The notes under the pieces are model-generated. The model made no database searches, was not told where the DNA came from, and saw only the letters and a list, made by a program, of their open reading frames with translations. From the NCBI GenBank assembly GCA_027062365.1, contig JAMOTK010000028.1, forward strand, positions 1 to 43,993: 43,993 nucleotides of DNA, in the 5' to 3' direction. Position numbers and translations under genes: made by a program. This stretch comes from Sulfurovum sp. (GTDB lineage Bacteria > Campylobacterota > Campylobacteria > Campylobacterales > Sulfurovaceae). Below, piece after piece: positions 24,413 to 32,321 of this stretch (its first letter is position 1; every line of letters starts with the position of its first letter).

Positions 24413-25547
24413 CTTTTTCTCCTTTATGTAAAACCACCTCATACCTCACGCTTCGTCCTGAACTTCCTTCTACTTGTTTGATGCACCCAAGGAGGAGTAG
24501 GTTTTTAATATCCCTAGAGGCTGTAGCTGATGAGGTTTGTGCCATTTTTATGTACCTTTTTGTGGAGAGTGTCTCTATCTCTTTATCTAAAAGTGCATTG
24601 AGGGCTTTGGTTTGTCTTTTGTTGATGGCACTCTCTTTGTGATTGTCCCAAAATATAGCTTTTTGGACGACATACTCTATGGACTCTATGGCTTCTGTTA
24701 GGGCATTGTGTAGTGTCGTTAAAAACCACTCACACCAGTAGCCAATGTCTAAAGGGCTATCTTTATAGATGTATCCTGTCGTATGCTCCAAGGCTTTGTA
24801 ATAGCCTTTTTTAGAGCTATGTATGCTCTTTGACATGGAGTATAGTCTCGTGGTTTGTGACTCTTCTAGTTCAGCAAGTACCATATCGCTGATGATCCTA
24901 GTCAACCTACCGTTACCATCATCAAATGGGTGTATGATGACAAACCACAAATGGGCTATAGTCACCTTCATAAGAGAGGGTGGCGTAGTGTTGAACCACG
25001 CTAAGAACAGTTGCATCTCTTTGGTGAGTTGCGTAGGAGGAGGGGCTTCATAGAAGACTTTTTGTTTCCCTACTACACCTGATACTATCTGCATAGTGCC
25101 ACTGTTTCTAAATCTACCTACCTCTATCTGCCATAGTTTACTCGTATGGTTTTCAAACATTTTATGATGCCATCTATAAAGTCTTTCTAGGCTTAATCCA
25201 TCGGCATAGTTACTCTGTGCATCGAGTAATATATCTACAAAATTACTCTCTTTGGTCTCTTTTTTGTAGCTATAGGATACCTCTATTTCTAGCCTCTCTT
25301 TGATAGAAGATTTTACACTAGCTCTATCTAAAATCTCACCCTCAATAGCAGAGCTAGAGAGTATCTCCGATTCAAGAGCATTGAGTTGGCTTAGTTTTAG
25401 AGCTTTGTTACTTATGATGCTACTTAAAATTTTGAGTTCACCTTGTTTTCTCGATATTGACTCTATGAGCCTTTCTAGCTTTTTGCTATCATATACAAAG
25501 TGAGGATACTCTTTATGTTGCCAAATCCATCTAGTTGCCTCTTTCAC
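24399..25547 (-). CDS. fic: Fic-family AMP-transferase with DUF4172 N-terminus
   Basis: This 382-aa protein carries the Fic motif HPFDDGNGRLTR beginning at His206, the catalytic core for transferring AMP (or similar) to target side chains. The N-terminal domain (WIWQHKEYPHFVYDS) is DUF4172, and the inhibitory helix motif SSAIEG (Ser65, Glu69) matches class II Fic, which is autoinhibited in cis. A C-terminal winged-helix segment (residues about 320-375) could bind DNA. The start is GTG at 25547 behind AAAAAGGGTG. Two palindromes lie directly upstream. It heads the coupled fic-WYL-MNT-hepT-csx1 run. The cellular target is unknown. Confidence 0.9.
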   Translation of the reverse strand: MKEATRWIWQHKEYPHFVYDSKKLERLIESISRKQGELKILSSIISNKALKLSQLNALESEILSSSAIEGEILDRASVKSSIKERLEIEVSYSYKKETKESNFVDILLDAQSNYADGLSLERLYRWHHKMFENHTSKLWQIEVGRFRNSGTMQIVSGVVGKQKVFYEAPPPTQLTKEMQLFLAWFNTTPPSLMKVTIAHLWFVIIHPFDDGNGRLTRIISDMVLAELEESQTTRLYSMSKSIHSSKKGYYKALEHTTGYIYKDSPLDIGYWCEWFLTTLHNALTEAIESIEYVVQKAIFWDNHKESAINKRQTKALNALLDKEIETLSTKRYIKMAQTSSATASRDIKNLLLLGCIKQVEGSSGRSVRYEVVLHKGEKDVIK

Positions 25548-25571
25548 TTTTGCACCCTTTTTGTACTATAT

Positions 25572-25623
25572 TATCATAAATGATACGATTAACCAAGATA
25601 ATCCTATCAAAAATGATAGGATT
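25572..25623. promoter_or_regulatory. Tandem palindromic operator candidates upstream of fic
   Basis: Two perfect inverted repeats share a TATCA/TGATA core. One is TATCAT-AA-ATGATA (25572-25585); the other is AATCCTATCA-AAAA-TGATAGGATT (25600-25623). Their centres are 33 bases apart, about three helical turns. They lie between the fic GTG and the MYG1 stop. The right-hand one could also act as the MYG1 terminator. They are the best candidate binding sites for the WYL or Fic regulator. Confidence 0.5.
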
Positions 25624-25628
25624 AGTAA

Positions 25629-26402
25629 TTATACAACCTTTTTTAAGTAACTCTTCATCGTCTCTTCATCTTTGGCAATAGCAAAAAACCCTGCACTATG
25701 CACAAACTCCATAGAGTCATCTTGTGGCAAAGATTTGCCGTTTAACTCAAATGAACCCAACTTTTTAGGTGGGATTTTGACTTTGTAGTTATTGTCTATT
25801 TCATCTTCCCATACCACGGCTTTGATATGAGGGGTTAATGCTCCATTGATGTAGGTTGTCCAATGAGGGGTAAATTGTTCTAGCTCTAGTATGGCAGGGT
25901 TACGGTCAAAGAGAAATGAATTTGCTACTATCTCTTTGGCTTCTTCTAGGGCTTCTTGTGCCTCTGCCATAGAGATGAGTATCGTCTGTGCAAATTTTAC
26001 AGCTTTGTCAAACTGCTTTTCTTGTGCTTCATCGTGAATATCTTTGTGGTTGTAACACTTTAGCAAAGAGGAGTACTCAAAAGGTTCTGCTTTGGCTACG
26101 CCTGTGTCGTTGTCGTCTATTATTTTGATGAGTTTAGAGATTTTTGGGTAATCCTCTTGCACATCTATATAATCCCAAATCAACCCAGCACTACTCTTGC
26201 CACCTTTATATTGATGATGGTCAAAAAGCTTCACCCCATCAAACTTTTTACCAATATCTATAACCATATCAAAAGAGCTAAAATCTTTAGTATCATGTGC
26301 GACTCTGCTTACCTCTATCTCATCATCTGTAAAAACTTTAAGAAGTGCTATAGCTGTCACCTCATCAGCGTGGAAGATACCTTTATGTGTTGCTATTTTC
26401 AT
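25629..26402 (-). CDS. MYG1/UPF0160-family DHH-like metal-dependent hydrolase
   Basis: This 257-aa protein matches the MYG1 family. The N-terminal metal site THKGIFHADEVTAIALL and the downstream VIDIGKKFDGVKLFDHHQYK with its DHH triad are both visible, and IIDDNDTGVAK follows. MYG1 proteins are DHH-related phosphoesterases; the eukaryotic member is a 3'-5' RNA exonuclease. A DHH/MYG1 enzyme next to a type III CRISPR operon invites a role in RNA or cyclic-oligonucleotide breakdown, but that is inference, since MYG1 is also found in ordinary contexts. It is shorter than eukaryotic MYG1 and follows the second MNT gene after a gap of 67 bases. Confidence 0.8.
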   Translation of the reverse strand: MKIATHKGIFHADEVTAIALLKVFTDDEIEVSRVAHDTKDFSSFDMVIDIGKKFDGVKLFDHHQYKGGKSSAGLIWDYIDVQEDYPKISKLIKIIDDNDTGVAKAEPFEYSSLLKCYNHKDIHDEAQEKQFDKAVKFAQTILISMAEAQEALEEAKEIVANSFLFDRNPAILELEQFTPHWTTYINGALTPHIKAVVWEDEIDNNYKVKIPPKKLGSFELNGKSLPQDDSMEFVHSAGFFAIAKDEETMKSYLKKVV

Positions 26403-26469
26403 ATTTATCCTTTTTGGTTTGGGGTATTATAGTTGTTTAGTTAGACGTATTTTGTCTAGTTTGCTATGT

Positions 26470-26745
26470 TTATAGTTTAATGCCTCGTAGACCCTCTTTT
26501 TCTATCTCTCTTGTAAAGTCTTTGTGTAGTACTATATCTACAGGTTTATGTAGAAGCATTTTTAGTTTTGATAATGCTTTTATTTTATTGATAAATGTTG
26601 CATTGTTTGAGACAACAAAAAGGTCAATATCTCCACCCTTTTTACTTATATCCATACGACTACCAAAGAGATATATGGTAACTTCGCCAAAGATAGATAC
26701 CATCGTATCTTTAATAATGTTTTGCTCTTTTTTGCTCAATCTCAT
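26470..26745 (-). CDS. mntA: MntA-like minimal nucleotidyltransferase antitoxin (second pair)
   Basis: The product of 91 aa from the ATG at 26745 has the core YLFGSRMDISKKGGDIDLFV (Gly28-Ser29, Asp39, Asp41) plus PVDIVLHKD, the same family as the first MNT but clearly diverged from it. An ATG at 26781 would extend the frame into hepT and is less likely. The start lies 35 bases inside hepT, so the two are translated together, here with the toxin gene first. Its expected role is AMP transfer to the HepT tyrosine. Confidence 0.83.
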   Translation of the reverse strand: MRLSKKEQNIIKDTMVSIFGEVTIYLFGSRMDISKKGGDIDLFVVSNNATFINKIKALSKLKMLLHKPVDIVLHKDFTREIEKEGLRGIKL

Positions 26746-27184
26746 TATATTTACTCTCCAATCTATATAAAATATCCACAAGTTTAGAACTCTCCTCTAT
26801 AAATAGATTGATACTCTCAACCACCTCATCAGCTTCTTCGGGGTAGTCGTGAGCAATTCTATTTCTAAGCTCTCTTAGCTCACTCCAACTATCTATATCT
26901 ATAATACCCTCTTTTTCTACCTCTCTAAGTATATCAAAAAAGCTTTTTTCAACCACATCAAAGCCACTAAAATCTAAGTAATTTCTAAAAATCTTAACCC
27001 CTATCAAATCTTGAAGTTTAGAAAATCTAAAAATCAAAGCATTAAGAGCAAATCGTTCTAACTGATTTAAAGAGTCATAATCTTCTATCGGAGTTTGAGC
27101 CTTCAATACCTCTAAAGATTCCTCTATCAAATCTATATGTTTTTTAGCTTCTTTGAAGTAGGTTTTTAATCTTGTTTTGGTCAT
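26711..27184 (-). CDS. hepT: HepT-like HEPN ribonuclease toxin (second pair)
   Basis: This 157-aa protein has the HepT motif RNRIAHDY (Arg107, His112, Tyr114; Rx4HxY) and the conserved FRFSKLQDLIGVKIFRNYL. It resembles the first HepT in length and layout, but the sequences differ across most positions, so a recent duplication is unlikely. A GGAG ribosome binding site precedes the ATG. It lies 18 bases downstream of the 80-aa ORF that follows csm5, so it is probably read from the csm operon promoter. Confidence 0.83.
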   Translation of the reverse strand: MTKTRLKTYFKEAKKHIDLIEESLEVLKAQTPIEDYDSLNQLERFALNALIFRFSKLQDLIGVKIFRNYLDFSGFDVVEKSFFDILREVEKEGIIDIDSWSELRELRNRIAHDYPEEADEVVESINLFIEESSKLVDILYRLESKYNEIEQKRAKHY

Positions 27185-27202
27185 CTCTTACTCCTTATGG
27201 GT

Positions 27203-27445
27203 TTATTTTTCATTTAAAAGACTCTCTATATACTCTTTACGCTTTAAAGATTTTTGTTTGGCTCTATCCCAATCCTTAGGAGTTTTTTGTAACTCTTTTT
27301 TAATCTCTTGGGCTAGCTCTGCTTTTATATTTTCAAAGTTTTCTAATTTTTTGTTTTGCATTGCTCTAATAATTTCAGTTTTTATATCACTATTAAATAC
27401 TATCTCTCCATTTGAAGATTGAAATATCTCTATTTTATTTTTCAT
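27203..27445 (-). CDS. 80-aa hypothetical protein after csm5
   Basis: The product begins MKNKIEIFQSSNGEIVFNSD and is otherwise helical and highly charged (KKELQKTPKDWDRAKQKSLK). The first 20 residues recall the start of RhuM-family proteins, which open with a similar strand pair, so this could be a relic of such a gene; the match is too short to be sure. It begins three bases after the csm5 stop with only a weak ribosome binding site and is followed by the second hepT. Confidence 0.5.
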   Translation of the reverse strand: MKNKIEIFQSSNGEIVFNSDIKTEIIRAMQNKKLENFENIKAELAQEIKKELQKTPKDWDRAKQKSLKRKEYIESLLNEK

Positions 27446-27447
27446 AT

Positions 27448-28548
27448 CTACTTACTTATCTCACACAAAATCCACCCAAAAGGCAACTCAGATTTATCTT
27501 TTTTCTCTTCTGCCCTAAATAAAGATTTTGTTTTAGGATTAAACTCTTCAGGCTTACTAACCATAAACTTTTGACCACAATATCTACCTACTCTTAAAAT
27601 AAATTGCTTATCATTTTTTATTTCTCTACTAAAATTTGTAAAGCCTTGATTATCTGCTTTTTGATAATGTTCATTGATTTTTTTTCTTATATCTTCAAAA
27701 GATAAACTATTTATTTTTGTTAAATAAAATTCTAATGTTGAACCCTTTGATATTACTTCTAATTTTTGTGGGATAGTACCTTTTGAAGTTTTTCTTACAG
27801 ACCATACAATCTGATTTTTTACATTTAAAGGAATGGCATCTGAAATTTTAAACTTTTGACTCTCTTTCACGGATAAATTTAGAACTGTTTGCAATGCACC
27901 TTTAAATGAGCTTCCTGCTATGTATGGTACTATTTTATTATCTTTACTATTTGTTGATATATGCTCATTGATTAACATTTGGTTGATTGACTCATCATTG
28001 TTATTGCTTAGCCCAAAATCTTTTTTATAGAGTCTTACTATATCTTTGGCTACTGGAATTTTTTTATTATAAAGTCTATTGTCAATAATGAAATCAGCTT
28101 CTGCTCTAAAAAAAGCTACAAGTGTATTTAAGTTAGAGAGTTGATGTTCTGTTGGTAGCTTTTTATCTCTTTCATATAGTTGTTCAACAACAAGATGCTC
28201 GTTAAAAGCATATAAAAAATTATCTCTAATTACATAATTAGTAGGTTCATACTCATAACCACTTCCTATATGTATAGGAGAGAGGGTTGTGATTTTTATT
28301 TTAAAGGTTTTTAAATCACTCTCTTCTAGTCTCTTCCTCTGTCTCTCAGCCTCCTCTTGTTTCTCTTTTTCTCTTTGAACTCTATCTTCCTCTGTTCTTT
28401 TTAATTCTTTTTCCTTTTGTATTCTTTCTTCTTCCTCTTTTCTTTTTTTAGTAGCTTCTATTTTATGATTTTTGTTAGATTGTGTTTTTGCAAAAGCATT
28501 AAATAAATTTGCATTATTTTTTTTATTATTACTCTTTTTTTTAGCCAT
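27448..28548 (-). CDS. csm5: Csm5, RAMP subunit of the type III-A complex
   Basis: Csm5 caps the head of the Csm backbone and recruits crRNA-maturing nucleases. The RAMP core begins near residue 85 with FKIKITTLSPIHIGSGYEYE and has the Gly-rich loop PYIAGSSFKGALQTVL; FILRVGRYCGQKFMVSKP is the C-terminal motif. The first 85 residues are an unusual extension: an Asn/Lys start, then a long Glu/Lys/Arg coiled-coil region that most Csm5 proteins lack. It overlaps csm4 by eight bases. Codons are strongly A+T-biased like the rest of the csm genes. Confidence 0.87.
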   Translation of the reverse strand: MAKKKSNNKKNNANLFNAFAKTQSNKNHKIEATKKRKEEEERIQKEKELKRTEEDRVQREKEKQEEAERQRKRLEESDLKTFKIKITTLSPIHIGSGYEYEPTNYVIRDNFLYAFNEHLVVEQLYERDKKLPTEHQLSNLNTLVAFFRAEADFIIDNRLYNKKIPVAKDIVRLYKKDFGLSNNNDESINQMLINEHISTNSKDNKIVPYIAGSSFKGALQTVLNLSVKESQKFKISDAIPLNVKNQIVWSVRKTSKGTIPQKLEVISKGSTLEFYLTKINSLSFEDIRKKINEHYQKADNQGFTNFSREIKNDKQFILRVGRYCGQKFMVSKPEEFNPKTKSLFRAEEKKDKSELPFGWILCEISK

Positions 28549-29416
28549 TATCTAGTCCTTTATCATCAAATATAAATGGTACTACAATAGAATAACCTTG
28601 TATAAATGATTTACTATTGATACCATTATCTATACTTCTTCCAATATACTCTTGATTCTTTTCTAGCTTAACTACAGCCCCACTATCTGCCATAAGAAGA
28701 GGTTTTTTAAATGGTGTTTGTCTACTATGAGACTTACCAAAACGGTTAAAGGTGTTATAGTAGGCTTTCTTAATATTTGGCTGTTTGTTTAAGATAGTCG
28801 GAGACAGAGTTAAATAGTAATCACTTTCTACCTCATCAAATCCTTTAAAACTATCATCAACTTCTGCTTTAAAATGACCTTTCCCAATGCTCCCTTTTTT
28901 ACCAAATCCAACTTTACCAATAAGATTTAATTGTTCCAATATTTCTGATTTTTCAAAATATTCTTCATCAAACAAAACATAAATAATAGGCTGTTCTAAA
29001 AAGCTTATCTCTTCTATAGAGTAAGGTGCAAAAACTCCACTATCATCAGTACTAAAAGTAACTCTATTAATACTATTTCTAATTTTTATGTCTGTTTTAA
29101 AAAAGCCCAACTCTTTTGCCTCTAATAACTCTCCATCCTGCAAATTTTCAATACTTATCCAAGCTTTTTTTCTAAACTCTTTCTTCTGACTCTCATCAAC
29201 ACCAAAAGCACTTAAAGGTAAAGTAGGTTTATAGAGATGCCCATTAGGTAATATATCAGAAAAAATAATCTTTGGCTTCTCGTTAAGATAGTTTTCAAAA
29301 ATCTCTTCTCTATTTAAAAATGAGTGATAGACAAAATGCCCAAAAATAGTATCACCTTTAGGGAAAGTTACAAATGATGAATGTGGGGTTATTTTAACCT
29401 TTATTAATTTCATCAT
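28541..29416 (-). CDS. csm4: Csm4, RAMP subunit holding the crRNA 5' end
   Basis: Csm4 binds the crRNA 5' handle and docks Cas10. The 291-aa product shows the N-terminal LIKVKITPHSSFVTFPKGDT followed by IFGHFVYHS and a Gly-rich loop GKVGFGKKGSIGKGHFKAEV, typical of Csm4. Adjacent ATGs at 29416 and 29413, and a TTG at 29419, are all possible starts, since the ribosome binding site is weak and the gene begins inside csm3 (overlap 23 bases). It ends inside csm5. Confidence 0.87.
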   Translation of the reverse strand: MMKLIKVKITPHSSFVTFPKGDTIFGHFVYHSFLNREEIFENYLNEKPKIIFSDILPNGHLYKPTLPLSAFGVDESQKKEFRKKAWISIENLQDGELLEAKELGFFKTDIKIRNSINRVTFSTDDSGVFAPYSIEEISFLEQPIIYVLFDEEYFEKSEILEQLNLIGKVGFGKKGSIGKGHFKAEVDDSFKGFDEVESDYYLTLSPTILNKQPNIKKAYYNTFNRFGKSHSRQTPFKKPLLMADSGAVVKLEKNQEYIGRSIDNGINSKSFIQGYSIVVPFIFDDKGLDNG

Positions 29417-30137
29417 CAATCTTCTTTCTCAAATCTTCAATATTGCTCTCTATATTATCAAAGTGAATGCGTCCATAACCACGGCTTCCACTTCCTCCCA
29501 AAGTATCAAGTTCAAGCAGTTTTAGACCTAAAATAATAATATTCTCAAATAATTCCTTATTATCATTTTCAAAAACTCTAATAGTCATATTAAAATCAAA
29601 TTCAATGGCTGATATTACTCTCTCTACTTGTCTAAGTCCACCTTGTTTAGTTGTACCTGTTTTCCTATCAATAACATTTTCATACTTTACTTCAAAAAAC
29701 TCTATTTTGTTATCAAGATATGCTTTTCTAATATCTTGAGTTATAAAACAATCTCTAAAAAGAGCCCTTGTTATCCTTATTTCTCCATCTATACCATCAT
29801 TTCCAGCACTCTCTCCAAAAAGTTTAATAATAAGTTCTCTATATTCTTTTTTACCAAATTCTGATTTACTATCTACTACATCTCCATTACCTAAAGGGTC
29901 AACTAATCTAAAATAGTGTTCTAGTAAACTTCTAACTTTACCCTTCAAAGAACTCCCTGCAATGTAAGGTTCTCTTACCTTTTTATTATTGCTGTCAAAA
30001 CCAATAATCCCATTTTTATCACAAAAAATTTCTCTCTTCATCACAGGAGAATCAACTCCTCCAATCTTCATGCCATCATCAGCTCCACCTATATGTAGCC
30101 CAGTTACCAATGTTAATTTACTATCAATTGTTATCAT
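29394..30137 (-). CDS. csm3: Csm3, backbone RAMP and target-RNA nuclease
   Basis: Csm3 forms the repeated backbone and cuts target RNA at six-base intervals. The 247-aa product has LTLVTGLHIGGADDGMKIGG followed by VDSPVMK; Asp29 in GGVDSPV corresponds to the catalytic Asp33 of Streptococcus thermophilus Csm3, so RNA cleavage should be intact. The RAMP loop EPYIAGSSLKGKVRSLLEHY and the C-terminal LGGSGSRGYGRIHF are both present. AGGAGGAG precedes the start, the strongest ribosome binding site in the operon, consistent with the need for several copies per complex. Confidence 0.93.
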   Translation of the reverse strand: MITIDSKLTLVTGLHIGGADDGMKIGGVDSPVMKREIFCDKNGIIGFDSNNKKVREPYIAGSSLKGKVRSLLEHYFRLVDPLGNGDVVDSKSEFGKKEYRELIIKLFGESAGNDGIDGEIRITRALFRDCFITQDIRKAYLDNKIEFFEVKYENVIDRKTGTTKQGGLRQVERVISAIEFDFNMTIRVFENDNKELFENIIILGLKLLELDTLGGSGSRGYGRIHFDNIESNIEDLRKKIDDEINKG

Positions 30138-30148
30138 CTCATCTCCTC

Positions 30149-30544
30149 CTATTTTTTTGGCATATAGCCGATAATTGCTTCAAGAAAATATTTAAAATTT
30201 CTTAATTCTATCTCTGAATTTACAGATTTTATGGACTGATTCATCATTTTTTCAAATATTTCGCCACAATTTTTTCTGGCTCTTGAGTATTGTACTTTTG
30301 AGTTAAGTAGTTTAACAAAAGGTAAGATTTTAATTTTAAATTCATCTTCTGATAAACCTTGAGCTTTATCATTGAGTTCTAATATTTTTTCATAAAACTG
30401 TCTAAATTGGGTGGTATGAATATCAGGTTCTTTACCACCATCATTTAATCTTTTGGCTAACTCTTCTGCCTTATCTCCAAACAGAACAATCAGCTCTTTA
30501 GTATCTTCAAAGTTTGGCTTAAAATCTTTTATATCTTTAATCAT
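30149..30544 (-). CDS. csm2: Csm2, small subunit of the type III-A complex
   Basis: This 131-aa helical protein forms the inner filament along the crRNA:target duplex. Family features are IHTTQFRQFYEKILEL, the central LLNSKVQYSRARKNC and the C-terminal LRNFKYFLEAIIGYMPK. It overlaps the csm1 3' end by eight bases and is followed by csm3 after 11 bases. Length is normal for Csm2. Confidence 0.9.
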   Translation of the reverse strand: MIKDIKDFKPNFEDTKELIVLFGDKAEELAKRLNDGGKEPDIHTTQFRQFYEKILELNDKAQGLSEDEFKIKILPFVKLLNSKVQYSRARKNCGEIFEKMMNQSIKSVNSEIELRNFKYFLEAIIGYMPKK

Positions 30545-32321
30545 TTTTCTTCTCCTTATTTTTATCTCTATTTTGATATATCTTTAAAAAGATAGTGGGT
30601 TTAAATTTTTCACCTTCTTCTATTAGATTACTTATCTTTGTAAATATCTCACTATTATTATTATTCTTATCTATATTTCGTCTAATAATATAGTTAAGCT
30701 TTGATTTCCACATTGCATTTCTTATATCTTTTTCAATATTTATTCTCATATCACAAAGCTCTATAAGTCTATAATAGAATGTTGTAGTATCTACTTTATT
30801 ATTTTCTAAATACTCAATAATCTCTTTAAAATCATTTTCTATCTTATAAAATGTATCAAATTTCATAGATACACCAAAAAGATCAATGCTATCTCGCTCT
30901 ACTTTTGCTCTTTTTTCTGCTTCATCTGCCAACTTAGAGATAAAGGTAATGGGTGTAGAGGGGTTAAACATCACAAGCCCCATAGAGATAGTTGTTTTTT
31001 TCAAAGAAAACTTATAAAACTCATCTCTAATTTCTTTGACTAAACTCATCATCTCTTTATATTCACCTATTAAAAATAGGTCATCCCCACCTGCAAACAC
31101 AGTATAAATATTCTCTTTTTTTGCTACCAATGAGGTTATATAATCAGAAAAGAAAAATTCAACCTCACGAGATAAACGATTAAATATTCTAAAATCATCT
31201 TTATATAGTTCTCTAAAGGTATCGCCTAGTTTATCTATATCTGCTTTTAATGCCATAAGTCCTGAGCTATTTTTTGCCAAAGTGGAAAAATCTTTAATAT
31301 CATCATTTTCATCTTTGGGAACATAAGAGTTTAGAGACCACTTAGGATAATCATAATATGAGTTAGCAGATATATCAAAAGTATCTCCTTTTTCTGTAAC
31401 TTTATCTTCAAATTTTGCATAATAATATATTTTATCAAGTTTAATAATATAAATATTATCTTTACTCTCCTCTTTATCTGAAGAAAAAATAGTAATATAG
31501 GCTTTTTTTGTTAGTTGTTTACCTAACTTTATATCATTAAAACAAATCTTACAAGCTTTTGTATCATCTACATTATGTGTTTTAATTCGTTTGCTACAAA
31601 ACTCACAAATAGCATCATCTTTTTGTGTCTTAGAAAAAGGGTCTTGAAGTATATATTCATCACTACAATTTAATAAATCAAATTTGTTTAACTTTTTATC
31701 ATCATTATCAGTACCTAAAGCATCTAAATCTTCTTCCATATTTTTTTGATTTAAAAGTTTATTTTTAGTTGTGGTGGTAGAAGAGATTATAAACCCATTT
31801 TGACCAAAGAAATTTTCTAAAAAATAGCTATCCAACTCTTTTTGAATATCCTTTATCTTATTGGCATTCTCATTTTTAGCCAAAATCATAAACTTTCCAG
31901 CACCAAAAAGCAGAGCCTCACTACCATTAAACTCTTTTTTAATTCTATCAATCACTGCATAGGTAATAAGCTGTACCATAGTAGAACGACTTCGTAAAAT
32001 TTTAGAAGCTTTTGAAGAAGTTAAACCATCAAAAATAAACTTTTGAATACCCCAAAAATCACCAGAGATTAAAAGTAAATTATTTCCTAAATTATTTCCT
32101 AATTTATTAATTTTATCATTATCATATTTAGAAATAATTTTTCTTTCTTCTAAAGGAACTAAAGAATGATAATATTTTCTTGAAAAATCATTATCTAAAC
32201 TATGGTCTTCATAATTATTATAATTCTTTAAAGTAAAATAATCAATCTCAAAAGGTTGTGTATCTATTAATGATTTTTTATTTCCTGTTTTTACTATGTT
32301 AAATATATGTTCTATTTTCAT
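30537..32321 (-). CDS. csm1: Cas10/Csm1 without HD domain, cyclase motif intact
   Basis: The signature subunit of type III-A. The 594-aa product starts almost directly at the first Palm domain (ISGDFWGIQKFIFDGLTSSK, about 85-104), with no HD nuclease domain and no HD motif in the first 84 residues; usual Csm1 proteins are about 750-850 aa with an N-terminal HD. A zinc knuckle has Cys239/Cys242 and Cys257/Cys260. The second Palm carries GGDD at residues 411-414, the cyclic-oligoadenylate synthase motif, flanked by TVFA and LFLIG. It is therefore predicted to signal but not to cut DNA. The start overlaps the cas6 stop (ATGA). Confidence 0.92.
   Translation of the reverse strand: MKIEHIFNIVKTGNKKSLIDTQPFEIDYFTLKNYNNYEDHSLDNDFSRKYYHSLVPLEERKIISKYDNDKINKLGNNLGNNLLLISGDFWGIQKFIFDGLTSSKASKILRSRSTMVQLITYAVIDRIKKEFNGSEALLFGAGKFMILAKNENANKIKDIQKELDSYFLENFFGQNGFIISSTTTTKNKLLNQKNMEEDLDALGTDNDDKKLNKFDLLNCSDEYILQDPFSKTQKDDAICEFCSKRIKTHNVDDTKACKICFNDIKLGKQLTKKAYITIFSSDKEESKDNIYIIKLDKIYYYAKFEDKVTEKGDTFDISANSYYDYPKWSLNSYVPKDENDDIKDFSTLAKNSSGLMALKADIDKLGDTFRELYKDDFRIFNRLSREVEFFFSDYITSLVAKKENIYTVFAGGDDLFLIGEYKEMMSLVKEIRDEFYKFSLKKTTISMGLVMFNPSTPITFISKLADEAEKRAKVERDSIDLFGVSMKFDTFYKIENDFKEIIEYLENNKVDTTTFYYRLIELCDMRINIEKDIRNAMWKSKLNYIIRRNIDKNNNNSEIFTKISNLIEEGEKFKPTIFLKIYQNRDKNKEKKND

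Noticed and set aside
27203-27445. Calling the 80-aa ORF a RhuM-family protein
   Set aside because: Similarity is limited to the first 20 residues and the protein is far too short.
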